Assembly (NCBI GenBank): GCA_003605175.1
Contig: QWDA01000001.1
Span: forward strand, 248,001 to 312,000
DNA length: 64,000 nucleotides
Reading direction: 5' to 3'
From: Paracoccaceae bacterium
GTDB lineage: Bacteria; Pseudomonadota; Alphaproteobacteria; Rhodobacterales; Rhodobacteraceae
Shown: positions 27,689 to 35,355 of the stretch, piece after piece
Layout of the letters: every line of letters begins with the position of its first letter
Numbering within the stretch: position 1 is the first letter of the stretch
Made by a program: the position numbers and the translations under genes
The notes under the pieces: model-generated
What the model was told of the DNA's origin: nothing
The model's database searches: none
What the model saw: only the letters and a program-made list of their open reading frames with translations

Positions 27689-29518
27689 TCAGCGCAGCGC
27701 GCCCGCCGCTTTCAGGGCGTCGAGCCTCGCCTGGTCGATCCACCAGAAATCCACGCCCCGGTCATAGGTCGGCTTGATCTCCGGGCGGCCGAAGATGTCC
27801 CAATAGGCCAGCCAGTGGGTGCCCTTGGTCCATTGCGGCACCCAGATCTGTTTCGCGCGCAGCACCCGGTCGAGCGCGTGGACGCGCGCGGTGAGCGTGG
27901 CGCGGTCCTCGGCCGCGATGATCCTGGCGATCAGCGCGTCGACCACCGGGTCCTTGAGGCCCGTCAGGTTGAACGAGCCGGGCTGGTCGGCCGAGGCCGA
28001 GCCGTAGAAGGTGCGCAGCTCGATCGAGGGGCTGAGCGGCAGCGAGAAGCGGCCGATGGTCATGTCGTAGTCGAAGGTCTTTCGCCGCGCCTCGAATTGC
28101 GCCGGGTCGATCAGCGCAAAGCGGGCGTCGATCCCGGCGGCGCGGAGATTGTCGACATAGGGGATGACGATCCGCTCGAAGGCGGGCGAATCGTCGGCGA
28201 TCTCGAGCCGCAGGACCTCGCCTGCCGCATTGCGCCGGAGCCCGTCCGCGCCCACCTCCCAGCCCGCCGCGTCGAGCAGGTCGGAAGCGCGGCGCAGCAT
28301 CTTGCGGTCGAGCTGGCGGGGGCCGCTGGCCGGCGGCACATAGGCCGGCTCGGTGAAGATCTCGGGCGGGAGCCGGTCGCGGAACGCTTCGAGCGTGGCC
28401 AGTTCCTCGCCTTCGGGCAGGCCCTCGGCGGCGAGGTCGGAGCCCTGCCAGAAGCTCTCGGTGCGCTCGTAGAGCCCGTAGAACAGGCTTTCGTTCGACC
28501 ATTCGAAATTAAACATCAGCCCGATGGCCTCGCGGACGCGGATGTCCTGGAATTGCGGCCTGCGCAGGTTGAACCAGAAGCCCTGGGCGCCCGAGGGCCG
28601 CCCGTCGGGGATCACGTCGCGCTTGACCCAGCCCTTGTCGAGCGCCGGGAAATCGTAGCCCGTGGCCCAGAGCGCGGAATAATACTCCTCGTGGAACACA
28701 TAGGCGCCGGCCTTGAATGCCTCGAAGGCGGCGGTGTTGTCGGCGAAGTACTCGTAGCGGATGCAGTCGAAATTGTTGGCGCCCACGTTCACCGGCAGGG
28801 TGGCGCCCCAGTAATCGGGGTTGCGGCAATAGGTGATCGTGCGGCCGGGCTGGACGTCTTTCACCACATAGGGGCCGGAGCCGAGCGGCGGGTCGAGGCT
28901 GGATCGGTCGAAGGGCACCGTGTCGTAGTAGTGCCTGGGCAGGATGTAGAGCTCGCCCACCTGGCCGGGGAGATCGCGGGTCGAGGCGCCTGCCTTGAAC
29001 GTGACCTTGACGCGGTGTTCGTCGAGCACCTCGGCCTTCTCCACATCCTCGACCGCGACCCGGAAGAGCGGGTTCCCCATGGTCTGGAGCGCCTCGATGG
29101 TGAAGACCACGTCGTCCGGGGTCACGGGCGTGCCATCGGCGAAGCGCGCCTCGGGGCGGAGCGTGTAGATCACCCAGCTCCGGTCCTCGGGATATTCGAT
29201 GCTCTCGGCGAGGAGCCCGTAGACCGCGTCGGGCTCGTCATAGGCCCGCGCCATCAGCGTGTCGTAGAGATGGGCGTAGCCCTGCACCGGTTCGCCCTTC
29301 AGGATGAAGGGGTTCAGGCTGTCGAAGGTGGTCGAGGCGCCGGTGCCGCGGAAGCTCATGGTGCCGCCCTTGGGGGCGTCCGGGTTGGCATAGTCGAAAT
29401 GCTTGAAATCGGGCGGGTATTTCAGCTCGCCGAAGGTCGAGAAGCCATGGCTCCTGGTCACCTCCCCGGCCGCGGCGGGAAGGGCGAGGAGGAGGGCGAA
29501 AGCGAGGGCGAGGCGCAT
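27689..29518 (-). CDS. Peptide ABC transporter substrate-binding protein (YejA-like)
   Basis: This 609-residue family 5 solute-binding protein has a signal peptide (MRLALAFALLLALPAAAG) and the YejA-like start of the mature form, THGF-like SHGFSTFGELKYPPDFKHFDY. The family box YGLLAESIEYPEDRSW and the lobe segment GSGPYVVKDVQPGRTI are present. YejA-type proteins bind peptides or microcins. No permease or ATPase genes adjoin, so its transporter partners must lie elsewhere. Confidence 0.88.
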   Translation of the reverse strand: MRLALAFALLLALPAAAGEVTRSHGFSTFGELKYPPDFKHFDYANPDAPKGGTMSFRGTGASTTFDSLNPFILKGEPVQGYAHLYDTLMARAYDEPDAVYGLLAESIEYPEDRSWVIYTLRPEARFADGTPVTPDDVVFTIEALQTMGNPLFRVAVEDVEKAEVLDEHRVKVTFKAGASTRDLPGQVGELYILPRHYYDTVPFDRSSLDPPLGSGPYVVKDVQPGRTITYCRNPDYWGATLPVNVGANNFDCIRYEYFADNTAAFEAFKAGAYVFHEEYYSALWATGYDFPALDKGWVKRDVIPDGRPSGAQGFWFNLRRPQFQDIRVREAIGLMFNFEWSNESLFYGLYERTESFWQGSDLAAEGLPEGEELATLEAFRDRLPPEIFTEPAYVPPASGPRQLDRKMLRRASDLLDAAGWEVGADGLRRNAAGEVLRLEIADDSPAFERIVIPYVDNLRAAGIDARFALIDPAQFEARRKTFDYDMTIGRFSLPLSPSIELRTFYGSASADQPGSFNLTGLKDPVVDALIARIIAAEDRATLTARVHALDRVLRAKQIWVPQWTKGTHWLAYWDIFGRPEIKPTYDRGVDFWWIDQARLDALKAAGALR

Positions 29519-29584
29519 GGGGGGCTCCTGTGGGGCGCGGGGTCGCGCCCCGGAGCTTAGCGTGTTGCCCGGACGGGTAAAGCG

Positions 29585-30877
29585 TCAGGCGAGCGCGCCC
29601 TCGGCCGTGATCCGGGTCTTGCCGCCGAGCCAGGGATGGAGCGCCTCGGGCAGAACGACCGAGCCGTCTTCCTGCTGGCCGTTCTCCAGCACCGCGATCA
29701 GGCAGCGGCCGACGGCGAGGCCGGAGCCGTTCAGCGTGTGGACGAACTCGGGTTTCGCCCCCGGCTCGGGCCGGTAGCGGGCGTTCATGCGCCGCGCCTG
29801 GAAATCGCCGCAGACCGAGCAGGAGGAGATCTCGCGATAGGTGTTCTGGCCGGGCAGCCAGACCTCGATGTCGTGGGTGCGGCGCGCGCCGAAGCCCATG
29901 TCGCCGGTGCAGAGCACGACGGTGCGGTAGGGCAGGCCGAGGCGTTCGAGGATGTTCTCGGCGCAGCGGGTCATCCGGTCGAGCTCCGCGCGGGAGGCGT
30001 CGGGTGTGGTGATCGACACCATCTCCACCTTCTCGAACTGGTGCTGGCGCAGCATGCCGGCGGTGTCCTTGCCGGCGCTGCCCGCCTCCGAGCGGAAGCA
30101 GAGCGAATGCGCGGTGTAGCGGCGCGGCAGGTAGTCGGCCGCGAGGATATGGCCGGCGACGATATTGGTGAGCGGCACTTCCGAGGTCGGGATCAGCCAC
30201 CAGCCATTGGTGGTCTGGTAGCTGTCCTCGGCGAACTTGGGCAACTGCCCGGTGCCCAGCATGGTCTCGTCGCGGACGAGCACCGGCGGGTTCACCTCGG
30301 TGAGGCCGTTCTCGGCGGTGTGGGTGTCGAGCATGAACTGGGCGAGGGCGCGGTGGATGCGGGCGACGGCGCCGGACAGCAGCACGAAACGGGCGCCGGA
30401 AAGCTTCGCGGCCGTCTCGAAATCCATTGCGTTTTCAACGGCCTGGATCTCGTAATGCTCTTTCGGCGCGAAGCCGAATTCGCGCGGGGTGCCCCAGCGG
30501 CGGAGCTCCACGTTGTCGGTCTCGTCGGCCCCGTCGGGCACGTCGTCATGGGGCGCGTTGGGCAGGCCGAGCAGCATCTCGGTGAGCCGCGCATCCTCGG
30601 CCCTGGCCTCTTCCTCGAGCCGGGCGATCTCGTCCTTCTTGGCGGCGACGAGGGCGCGGAGCCGTTCGAATTCGGCGTCGTTCCCGGCGGCCTTGGCGGC
30701 GCCGACCTCCTTCGACGCGGCATTGCGCTCGGCCAGCGCGGCCTCGGCGGCGGCGATCTTCTCGCGGCGGGCAGCGTCGATGGCGAGGACTGCCTCCGAG
30801 ATGCCCGAAAGCCCCCGCCGCGCCATCCGGGCGTCGAAGAGTTCGGGGGTCTCGCGGATCGCGCGGATGTCGTGCAT
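29585..30877 (-). CDS. serS: Seryl-tRNA synthetase
   Basis: This is a 430-residue class II synthetase. The N-terminal coiled-coil arm (about 25-105) grips the long variable arm of tRNA-Ser. Motif 2 ([15 protein letters not shown]) and motif 3 ([16 protein letters not shown]) are intact. The ATG at 30877 gives [18 protein letters not shown], the usual start. Repeat block B lies 61-120 bases upstream of this start. Confidence 0.97.
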   Translation of the reverse strand: MHDIRAIRETPELFDARMARRGLSGISEAVLAIDAARREKIAAAEAALAERNAASKEVGAAKAAGNDAEFERLRALVAAKKDEIARLEEEARAEDARLTEMLLGLPNAPHDDVPDGADETDNVELRRWGTPREFGFAPKEHYEIQAVENAMDFETAAKLSGARFVLLSGAVARIHRALAQFMLDTHTAENGLTEVNPPVLVRDETMLGTGQLPKFAEDSYQTTNGWWLIPTSEVPLTNIVAGHILAADYLPRRYTAHSLCFRSEAGSAGKDTAGMLRQHQFEKVEMVSITTPDASRAELDRMTRCAENILERLGLPYRTVVLCTGDMGFGARRTHDIEVWLPGQNTYREISSCSVCGDFQARRMNARYRPEPGAKPEFVHTLNGSGLAVGRCLIAVLENGQQEDGSVVLPEALHPWLGGKTRITAEGALA

Positions 30878-30937
30878 GGGGGGCCTCGGGTCTGAAATTC
30901 TGGGGCGGGGTATGGCGGATTTCGGGCGGCTTGGGAA

Positions 30938-30997
30938 CCGGAATCCGGGGCGCACAACCCGTACACAACCCGTACACAACCTGTACACCGGCGGAGC
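30938..30997. repeat. 60-bp repeat block with three 11-bp direct repeats (copy B)
   Basis: Units of ACAACCYGTAC are at 30954-30964, 30965-30975 and 30976-30986, with the same brackets as copy A at 11905-11964 (CCGGAATCCGG and ACCGGCGGAGC). It fills most of the 123-base gap between serS and the pentapeptide gene, and its right end touches the stop of the latter. Confidence 0.75.
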
Positions 30998-31000
30998 GGC

Positions 31001-31948
31001 TCAGGGCTCGGGCGGGGTGTAGCCGATCTCCCGCTGCCAGGCGCGCCAGCGGTCGTAGAATTCGCGCCGTTCGAGGTCTTCGCTCGCCCAGTGCTCCAGC
31101 GGCGGCTTGCCGGCTTCGAGACCGTCCGGAAGCTTCACCGAGCCGTCGCCGAAGGCTTCGTGGAAGGCGTCGTTTGTGGTAGCTTCGGTAAGATCAACCT
31201 CTTTCAGCCCTGCACCGCGGAGCGTAGCAGGGCTGAAAGAGGTTGAAGCATCGAGCCGCGCCTCCACGAGGTCCGCCCCCTCGAGCCGCGCCAACCTGAG
31301 GTCCGCCCCCTCGAGCCGCGCCGCCTCGAGGTTCGCCCCCTCGAGCCGCGCCTCCTCGAGGTTCGCCCCCTCGAGCCGCGCCTGTCCGAGGTACGCCCCC
31401 TCGAGCCGCGCCCGCCAGAGGTTCGCCCCCTCGAGCCGCGCCTGCCCGAGGTTCGCCCCTTCGAGCCGCGCCTCCCAGAGGTCCGCCCCCTCGAGCCGCG
31501 CCTCCCAGAGGTCCGCCCCCTTGAGCCGCGCCCACCGGAGGTTCGCCCCCTTGAGCCGCGCCCACTGGAGGTTCGCCCCCTCGAGCCGCGCCGCCTCGAG
31601 GTTCGCCCCCTCGAGCCGCGCCTCCTCGAGGTTCGCCCCCTCGAGCCGCGCCTGTCCGAGGTACGCCCCCTCGAGCCGCGCCTCCTCGAGGTTCGCCCCC
31701 TCGAGCCGCGCCTCCTCGAGGTACGCCCCCTCGAGCCGCGCCCGCCAGAGGTTCGCCCCCTCGAGCCGGGACTCCTGCAGGAGCGCGCCTTGGAGGAAGG
31801 CCTGCGGAAGTTCCGCGCCTTGCAGGTTGAGGCGCCGCAGATCCAGACCTTTGGTTTCCTCTTCCGTCGTCGATTTGCCGATCAACGCCAGGGCGGCCTG
31901 AGCCGAGGGATCGGGTACGAGGCTTCTTGCCCAGTCGCGAACGCTCAT
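31001..31948 (-). CDS. Pentapeptide-repeat protein
   Basis: This 315-residue protein has about 40 pentapeptides (A(N/D)LxxARLEG pattern) filling residues about 45-245, predicted to form a right-handed beta-helix. A short N-terminal cap (MSVRDWARSLVPDPSAQ) and a non-repeat C-terminal tail of about 60 residues rich in Trp, Glu and Arg (FYDRWRAWQREIGY) flank it. Its start overlaps the stop of the upstream membrane-protein gene (ATGA), so the two likely act together. Some pentapeptide proteins mimic DNA and bind gyrase; nothing here shows that function. Confidence 0.85.
   Translation of the reverse strand: MSVRDWARSLVPDPSAQAALALIGKSTTEEETKGLDLRRLNLQGAELPQAFLQGALLQESRLEGANLWRARLEGAYLEEARLEGANLEEARLEGAYLGQARLEGANLEEARLEGANLEAARLEGANLQWARLKGANLRWARLKGADLWEARLEGADLWEARLEGANLGQARLEGANLWRARLEGAYLGQARLEGANLEEARLEGANLEAARLEGADLRLARLEGADLVEARLDASTSFSPATLRGAGLKEVDLTEATTNDAFHEAFGDGSVKLPDGLEAGKPPLEHWASEDLERREFYDRWRAWQREIGYTPPEP
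31261..31770. repeat. 30-bp tandem repeats inside the pentapeptide gene
   Basis: About 17 units of 30 bp, each containing CCCCTCGAGCCGCGCC, run in phase with the reading frame, two pentapeptides per unit. Synonymous positions are nearly uniform between units, pointing to recent duplication or gene conversion of the array rather than old divergence. Confidence 0.85.
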
Positions 31949-32721
31949 TTCTGTTCCTTGTCGTCAGGGTAGTTGCGTGCGGTCGAGGAGGGCGCATTTG
32001 CCCGGGCAAAATTGGCGAGGTGTTCGTTGATCGCCCGGCGTCTGTCAGGATGTTCCCGCGCGATGGCGTCGAACTGGCCGATGGCGGAAAGCCGGGTCTC
32101 CTGGTCGGGCTCCTCCCATTCGAAACTCTTCCATTCGGCGGCTTCGATGCCCGTCAGCGATGCGCGGTCCGCTGAGGCGTCATCGTGCCATTCCAGAAAC
32201 GCATCCTTTCCGTTCTCGGCGTCGAAGAACAGGGTTCGGCCGATCCGGTGGGCGGGGCGGCGGGCGCTCAGGAGCTGAAGCGCGCTCTGGATGCGCTGGT
32301 TGACGAGGACGAGGTCTTCGTGGGCGCGTTGCTTCTCCGCCGCGCGGGTCTGACGTTCGGTGGTGAAGAGCCGGATGAAGGCGAAGAGGAGTGTGAAGAG
32401 CGCGCCGATGGCGGCGAACATGGCGAGGACGATGGAGGCGTGCCAGCGGATGTCGGCGGGACTGTCGGTCTTCTCCGGGAAGGCGAGAAACAGGAGCACG
32501 AGTTCCCAGACGGCTGCGGCGAGCAGGGCGATCCCGAATGGCAGGAGGCAGAAACCGAACCAGCCGATGGCGTTCAGGAGCCGGTTTTCGGAGAGCGGCG
32601 CGGGTGGCTTCAGTTTGTTCTCCGGTTTCGGAAAGTTCTGGAGGACGAGGAATACCGCGCCCATGAGGAGGGCGGCGGCGAAGAGGGGGTTGGTGACGAT
32701 GGAGAGGTAGGCGTCGAGCAT
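31945..32721 (-). CDS. Membrane protein, partner of the pentapeptide protein
   Basis: This 258-residue protein has three or four N-terminal helices (about 10-30, 50-80, 95-118: FGFCLLPFGIALLAAAVW and IVLAMFAAIGALFTLLFAFI), then a soluble charged domain with a coiled-coil start (RQTRAAEKQRAHEDLVLVNQ). The ATG at 32721 is preceded by CAGGACC. A TTG 54 bases upstream would add an unlike lead. The architecture resembles the membrane half of longer membrane-pentapeptide proteins, here encoded separately and overlapping by 4 bases. Function unknown. Confidence 0.7.
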   Translation of the reverse strand: MLDAYLSIVTNPLFAAALLMGAVFLVLQNFPKPENKLKPPAPLSENRLLNAIGWFGFCLLPFGIALLAAAVWELVLLFLAFPEKTDSPADIRWHASIVLAMFAAIGALFTLLFAFIRLFTTERQTRAAEKQRAHEDLVLVNQRIQSALQLLSARRPAHRIGRTLFFDAENGKDAFLEWHDDASADRASLTGIEAAEWKSFEWEEPDQETRLSAIGQFDAIAREHPDRRRAINEHLANFARANAPSSTARNYPDDKEQK

Positions 32722-32918
32722 GGGTTGGTCCTGAAATGCGAGGGGAAGTATTGCGGCTCGGGGGAGCTCTGCCAATGGCTTCCTGTGCGCCCGCGCCCCC
32801 GTGTCGGGGCTGTAAACAGTTTGTTGATCGGCCTTGGAGGGTCGGGATCGGGCCCCGGCGTGGTAGGATGCGGAGGTTCGGAATTACCAAGTATTTTTTG
32901 CTGATAGGGGGTATTGGC

Positions 32919-33683
32919 ATGGCGTCCGAGGTCGGGAGAACCCTGAACAATCTTCAGGATGTGTCGCAGATCGTTTCCATTTCGGTGCTGGCGGCCGCGG
33001 CGGCGGGGTCTGTCGGGGCGAGTGTGCTGGCGGCGTTCGGGGTGCTGCCCTGGCTGAGCCTGACCGTGATGTATGGCGAGAGGGTAATCGAGGCTGGGCC
33101 GGCGGTGCAGGGGGGCGGGGCGGTGCTCCTGGCGCTTCTGACCACGTTCTTTCCCTCGGCGCGGCGGGTGCTCAAGGTCGAGGCGATGCGGCGGGATTTC
33201 ACGCTCGGGATGGACGATGTGACCCGGGCCTATTGGGCGGCCCATGCGGCGGACCGGGCCGGGGCGTTCCGGCTCGCGCGGGAGTTCGACGCGGTGCGGG
33301 AGCGGCTGTTGTTCCTGCGCGATCATCCGGATCTGGCGGATCTGGAGCCGGCGGTTCTGGAAGTGGCGGCGCAGATGAGCGCGGAGTCGCGGGAGCTGGC
33401 GCGGGTCTATTCGGACGAGGCGGTGAACCGGGCGCGGGAGCTTCTGGAGCACCGGCGGGCGGATGCCGAGGAGATGTCGGAGCGGATCGCGCGGGCCCAT
33501 GCGGCGGTGCTGGAGATGCGGCGGCTGCTGGAGGATGTGGAGGTCGAGGAGGAGGTGGTCCGGTCGCGGCTGTCGCGGCTGCGCGAGGAGCTGGACGAGT
33601 TGATGCCGGCGATCCAGGCGGCGCCGGAGGCGGAGATCCCGGTTTTGCGGCGGTCGCTGATCGGGGTGGTTCCGGGGGAGTGA
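32919..33683 (+). CDS. Membrane-anchored coiled-coil protein, unknown function
   Basis: This is a 254-residue protein. Two hydrophobic segments near the N-terminus (about 15-45 and 60-75) are followed by a long Arg/Glu-rich helical region (about 85-235: VNRARELLEHRRADAEEMSE) with heptad character. The ATG at 32919 follows TAGGGGGT and an AT-rich stretch (GTATTTTTTGCTGATAG) that may hold the promoter. It is divergent from the membrane/pentapeptide pair. Similar proteins in related genomes are often labelled DNA repair protein without evidence; I assign no function. Confidence 0.65.
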   Translation: MASEVGRTLNNLQDVSQIVSISVLAAAAAGSVGASVLAAFGVLPWLSLTVMYGERVIEAGPAVQGGGAVLLALLTTFFPSARRVLKVEAMRRDFTLGMDDVTRAYWAAHAADRAGAFRLAREFDAVRERLLFLRDHPDLADLEPAVLEVAAQMSAESRELARVYSDEAVNRARELLEHRRADAEEMSERIARAHAAVLEMRRLLEDVEVEEEVVRSRLSRLREELDELMPAIQAAPEAEIPVLRRSLIGVVPGE

Positions 33684-34085
33684 GCGCCGGTCCGGCCCTG
33701 GCCGGCGAAACGTCCGGGGGACGTTTCGAGGGACGAACGGGCGGAGCCCAGCCGCCGTGCCACGGTGCGCAAGCCGGGCGCGCGCCTGCCCGTGGGATGG
33801 CGCAAAAACGGTTGAGCGGGGCGATTTATCTTACCAGGTCCGCCGTACAGACGTTCGGCGCGGAACGTCTCCAGAGCGCCAGCCCGCCGGGACGGGCAGG
33901 CGCTCGCCCGGCGGCCCTTCGGGCCTTGATTCCGGGCGGGGGCAGAAGCCCGCCCTAGCGTCGCCGGCCAGGGCCGGACCGGCCCGGGCTCCGCCCGTTC
34001 GTCCCTCGAAAGGTCCCCCGGACGTTTCGCCGGCTGCGCCGGTCCGGGGGCTCACTCCCACGGGCAGGCGCTCGCCCGGCTTGCG
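33684..34085. repeat. Repeat-filled gap: 47-bp inverted repeat plus palindromic repeats
   Basis: This gap (33684-34124) has no supported gene. A 47-bp arm at 33702-33748 is matched in inverted orientation at 33987-34033 with one mismatch. A second pair of about 21 bp (33687-33707 and 33962-33982) is also inverted but in a different order, so the right side looks rearranged. Palindromic repeat copies (core GGGCAGGCGCTCGCCC or its variant) sit at 33768-33794, 33892-33911 and 34060-34085. It may be a degraded or non-autonomous mobile element; no transposase is visible. Confidence 0.65.
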
Positions 34086-34124
34086 CTCAGACCGATGCGG
34101 AACCGGGCGGCCTGATATTCTCTC

Positions 34125-34541
34125 TCAGCCCCAATGGGTGTTGGCGCCGCGCAGGCGCGGTTCGAGCCAGTTCATGTCGAGTTCGCGCCGCGTATAGGCG
34201 AGGCCGGCGCCGGGGGGCGGCCAGAGGCGGGCGCCCTTGGCCTGGTTGCAGCCGCGGGCGCCGGCCTCGTAGGACTTGCAGAGGATCACCGCGTTGATCG
34301 CGGTATTGGCGGCGTTGGAAGAGCCGCGCATCTGGCGGTCGGGCACCAGGTGGTCGACGTCGAAATACATCCGGTCGGTATGGCAGAACTTGCAGTTCTC
34401 GCACCAGTAGATCAGGCCGGCCTCCTTCTGGGGCATGTACTGCTCCTCGATGGCGATACCGTCGATCACGCCGATATTGGCGCGCGCGTTCCAGAGGAAG
34501 GCGTCGTCGCGGGTGGTGCGGGAGAAGTTCTGGCGTGACAT
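34125..34541 (-). CDS. Small HNH endonuclease-like protein
   Basis: This 138-residue protein has an HNH-type fold: CENCKFCHTDRMYFDVDHLVP supplies the paired Cys and the central Asp-His of the motif, and AVILCKSYEAGARGCNQAKG supplies the distal Cys pair and the Asn region. The start at 34541 (MSRQNFSRTTRDDAF) is chosen because upstream in-frame sequence is unlike protein. It is stand-alone, next to the repeat-filled gap. It could be a nuclease of a mobile or defence element or a diverged structural relative; cleavage is not shown. Confidence 0.7.
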   Translation of the reverse strand: MSRQNFSRTTRDDAFLWNARANIGVIDGIAIEEQYMPQKEAGLIYWCENCKFCHTDRMYFDVDHLVPDRQMRGSSNAANTAINAVILCKSYEAGARGCNQAKGARLWPPPGAGLAYTRRELDMNWLEPRLRGANTHWG

Positions 34542-34667
34542 GGCCTGGAGGGTACTCCGGGACAGGGCGGGTGTCACCGCCCCTTGCTTGCCAAGCCCGG
34601 ACCCCACAGATAGAAGGCGAGCCAATCCGACGGGGGCATGCGCGCCCCGATGCACGGAGTAGAAGAG

Positions 34668-34931
34668 ATGTTCGCAACGCCTGCCTATGCGCAAGCGGCT
34701 GGGGGAGGGAGTGTCATCGCCAGTTTCGTGCCGTTTCTGATCCTCGGTATTCCTTTCGCCATCGGAAACTATTTCCTGGCGAAGCGGATCGAGGGCGCGA
34801 CCCCGGCGATCTGGGTCGTCATGAGCCTGATCCCGGTGGTGAACTACTTCTTCTTCTTTTACGTCGCGTACCGGGTTGTCTTTCAGGTCCTGGACCACCT
34901 GAAGGACCTGAAGCAAACATCCGCATTCTAG
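34668..34931 (+). CDS. Small two-helix membrane protein resembling the YajC N-terminus
   Basis: This protein is 87 residues from the ATG at 34668 (AGAAGAG precedes it; ATGs at 34638 and 34650 are alternatives). It has TPAYAQAAGGGS, then two helices (VIASFVPFLILGIPFAIGNY and IWVVMSLIPVVNYFFFFYVA). The word TPAYAQAAGGGS is identical in the YajC encoded just downstream, suggesting partial duplication or domain sharing. It may be a SecDF-associated small protein; function unknown. Confidence 0.65.
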   Translation: MFATPAYAQAAGGGSVIASFVPFLILGIPFAIGNYFLAKRIEGATPAIWVVMSLIPVVNYFFFFYVAYRVVFQVLDHLKDLKQTSAF

Positions 34932-34977
34932 GGAAGAGATCGACGACGTGGACAAGACAAGCTCGAAAGGCGCGGTG

Positions 34978-35346
34978 ATGTATCGCAATCTGGCCCTCCC
35001 GGTGACGGCGAGTGCCCTCGTGGCTGCGGCGGGCGTGACACCGGCCTATGCGCAAGCTGCCGGAGGCGGCTCGGCCGCCTTTCAGTTCCTGCCGCTGATC
35101 CTGATCTTCGCGATCATGTACTTCCTGATCATTCGCCCGCAGCAGAAGAAGGCGAAGGACCATGCGGCCATGGTCGATGCGCTCCGGCGGGGCGATCAGG
35201 TGGTCACCCAGGGCGGGCTGATCGGCAAGGTCTCCAAGGTGATGGACGAGGGCCGGATCGAGGTCGAGATCGCGCAGGGCGTCAAGGTGCAGGTCGTCAA
35301 GGCGACGATCGCGCAGGTGCTGAGCAAGACCGAACCGGCGTCGTAG
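34978..35346 (+). CDS. yajC: Preprotein translocase subunit YajC
   Basis: This protein is about 122 residues from the ATG at 34978 (GAAAGG upstream); a GTG at 34948 is possible. After a leader (YRNLALPVTASALVAAAG) comes the YajC helix QFLPLILIFAIMYFLIIRPQQKKAKDH and the DUF219-like GDQVVTQGGLIGKV. YajC associates with SecDF in the holotranslocon. It is the first gene of yajC-secD-secF, 9 bases before secD. Confidence 0.93.
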   Translation: MYRNLALPVTASALVAAAGVTPAYAQAAGGGSAAFQFLPLILIFAIMYFLIIRPQQKKAKDHAAMVDALRRGDQVVTQGGLIGKVSKVMDEGRIEVEIAQGVKVQVVKATIAQVLSKTEPAS

Positions 35347-35355
35347 GGCAAGTAC

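Noticed and set aside
31261-31770. 30-bp regular repeats resembling a CRISPR array
   Set aside because: There are no unique spacers; the units are contiguous, in frame and encode pentapeptides.
33684-34085. Insertion sequence
   Set aside because: Inverted repeats are present, but there is no transposase frame between the arms and no visible target duplication.
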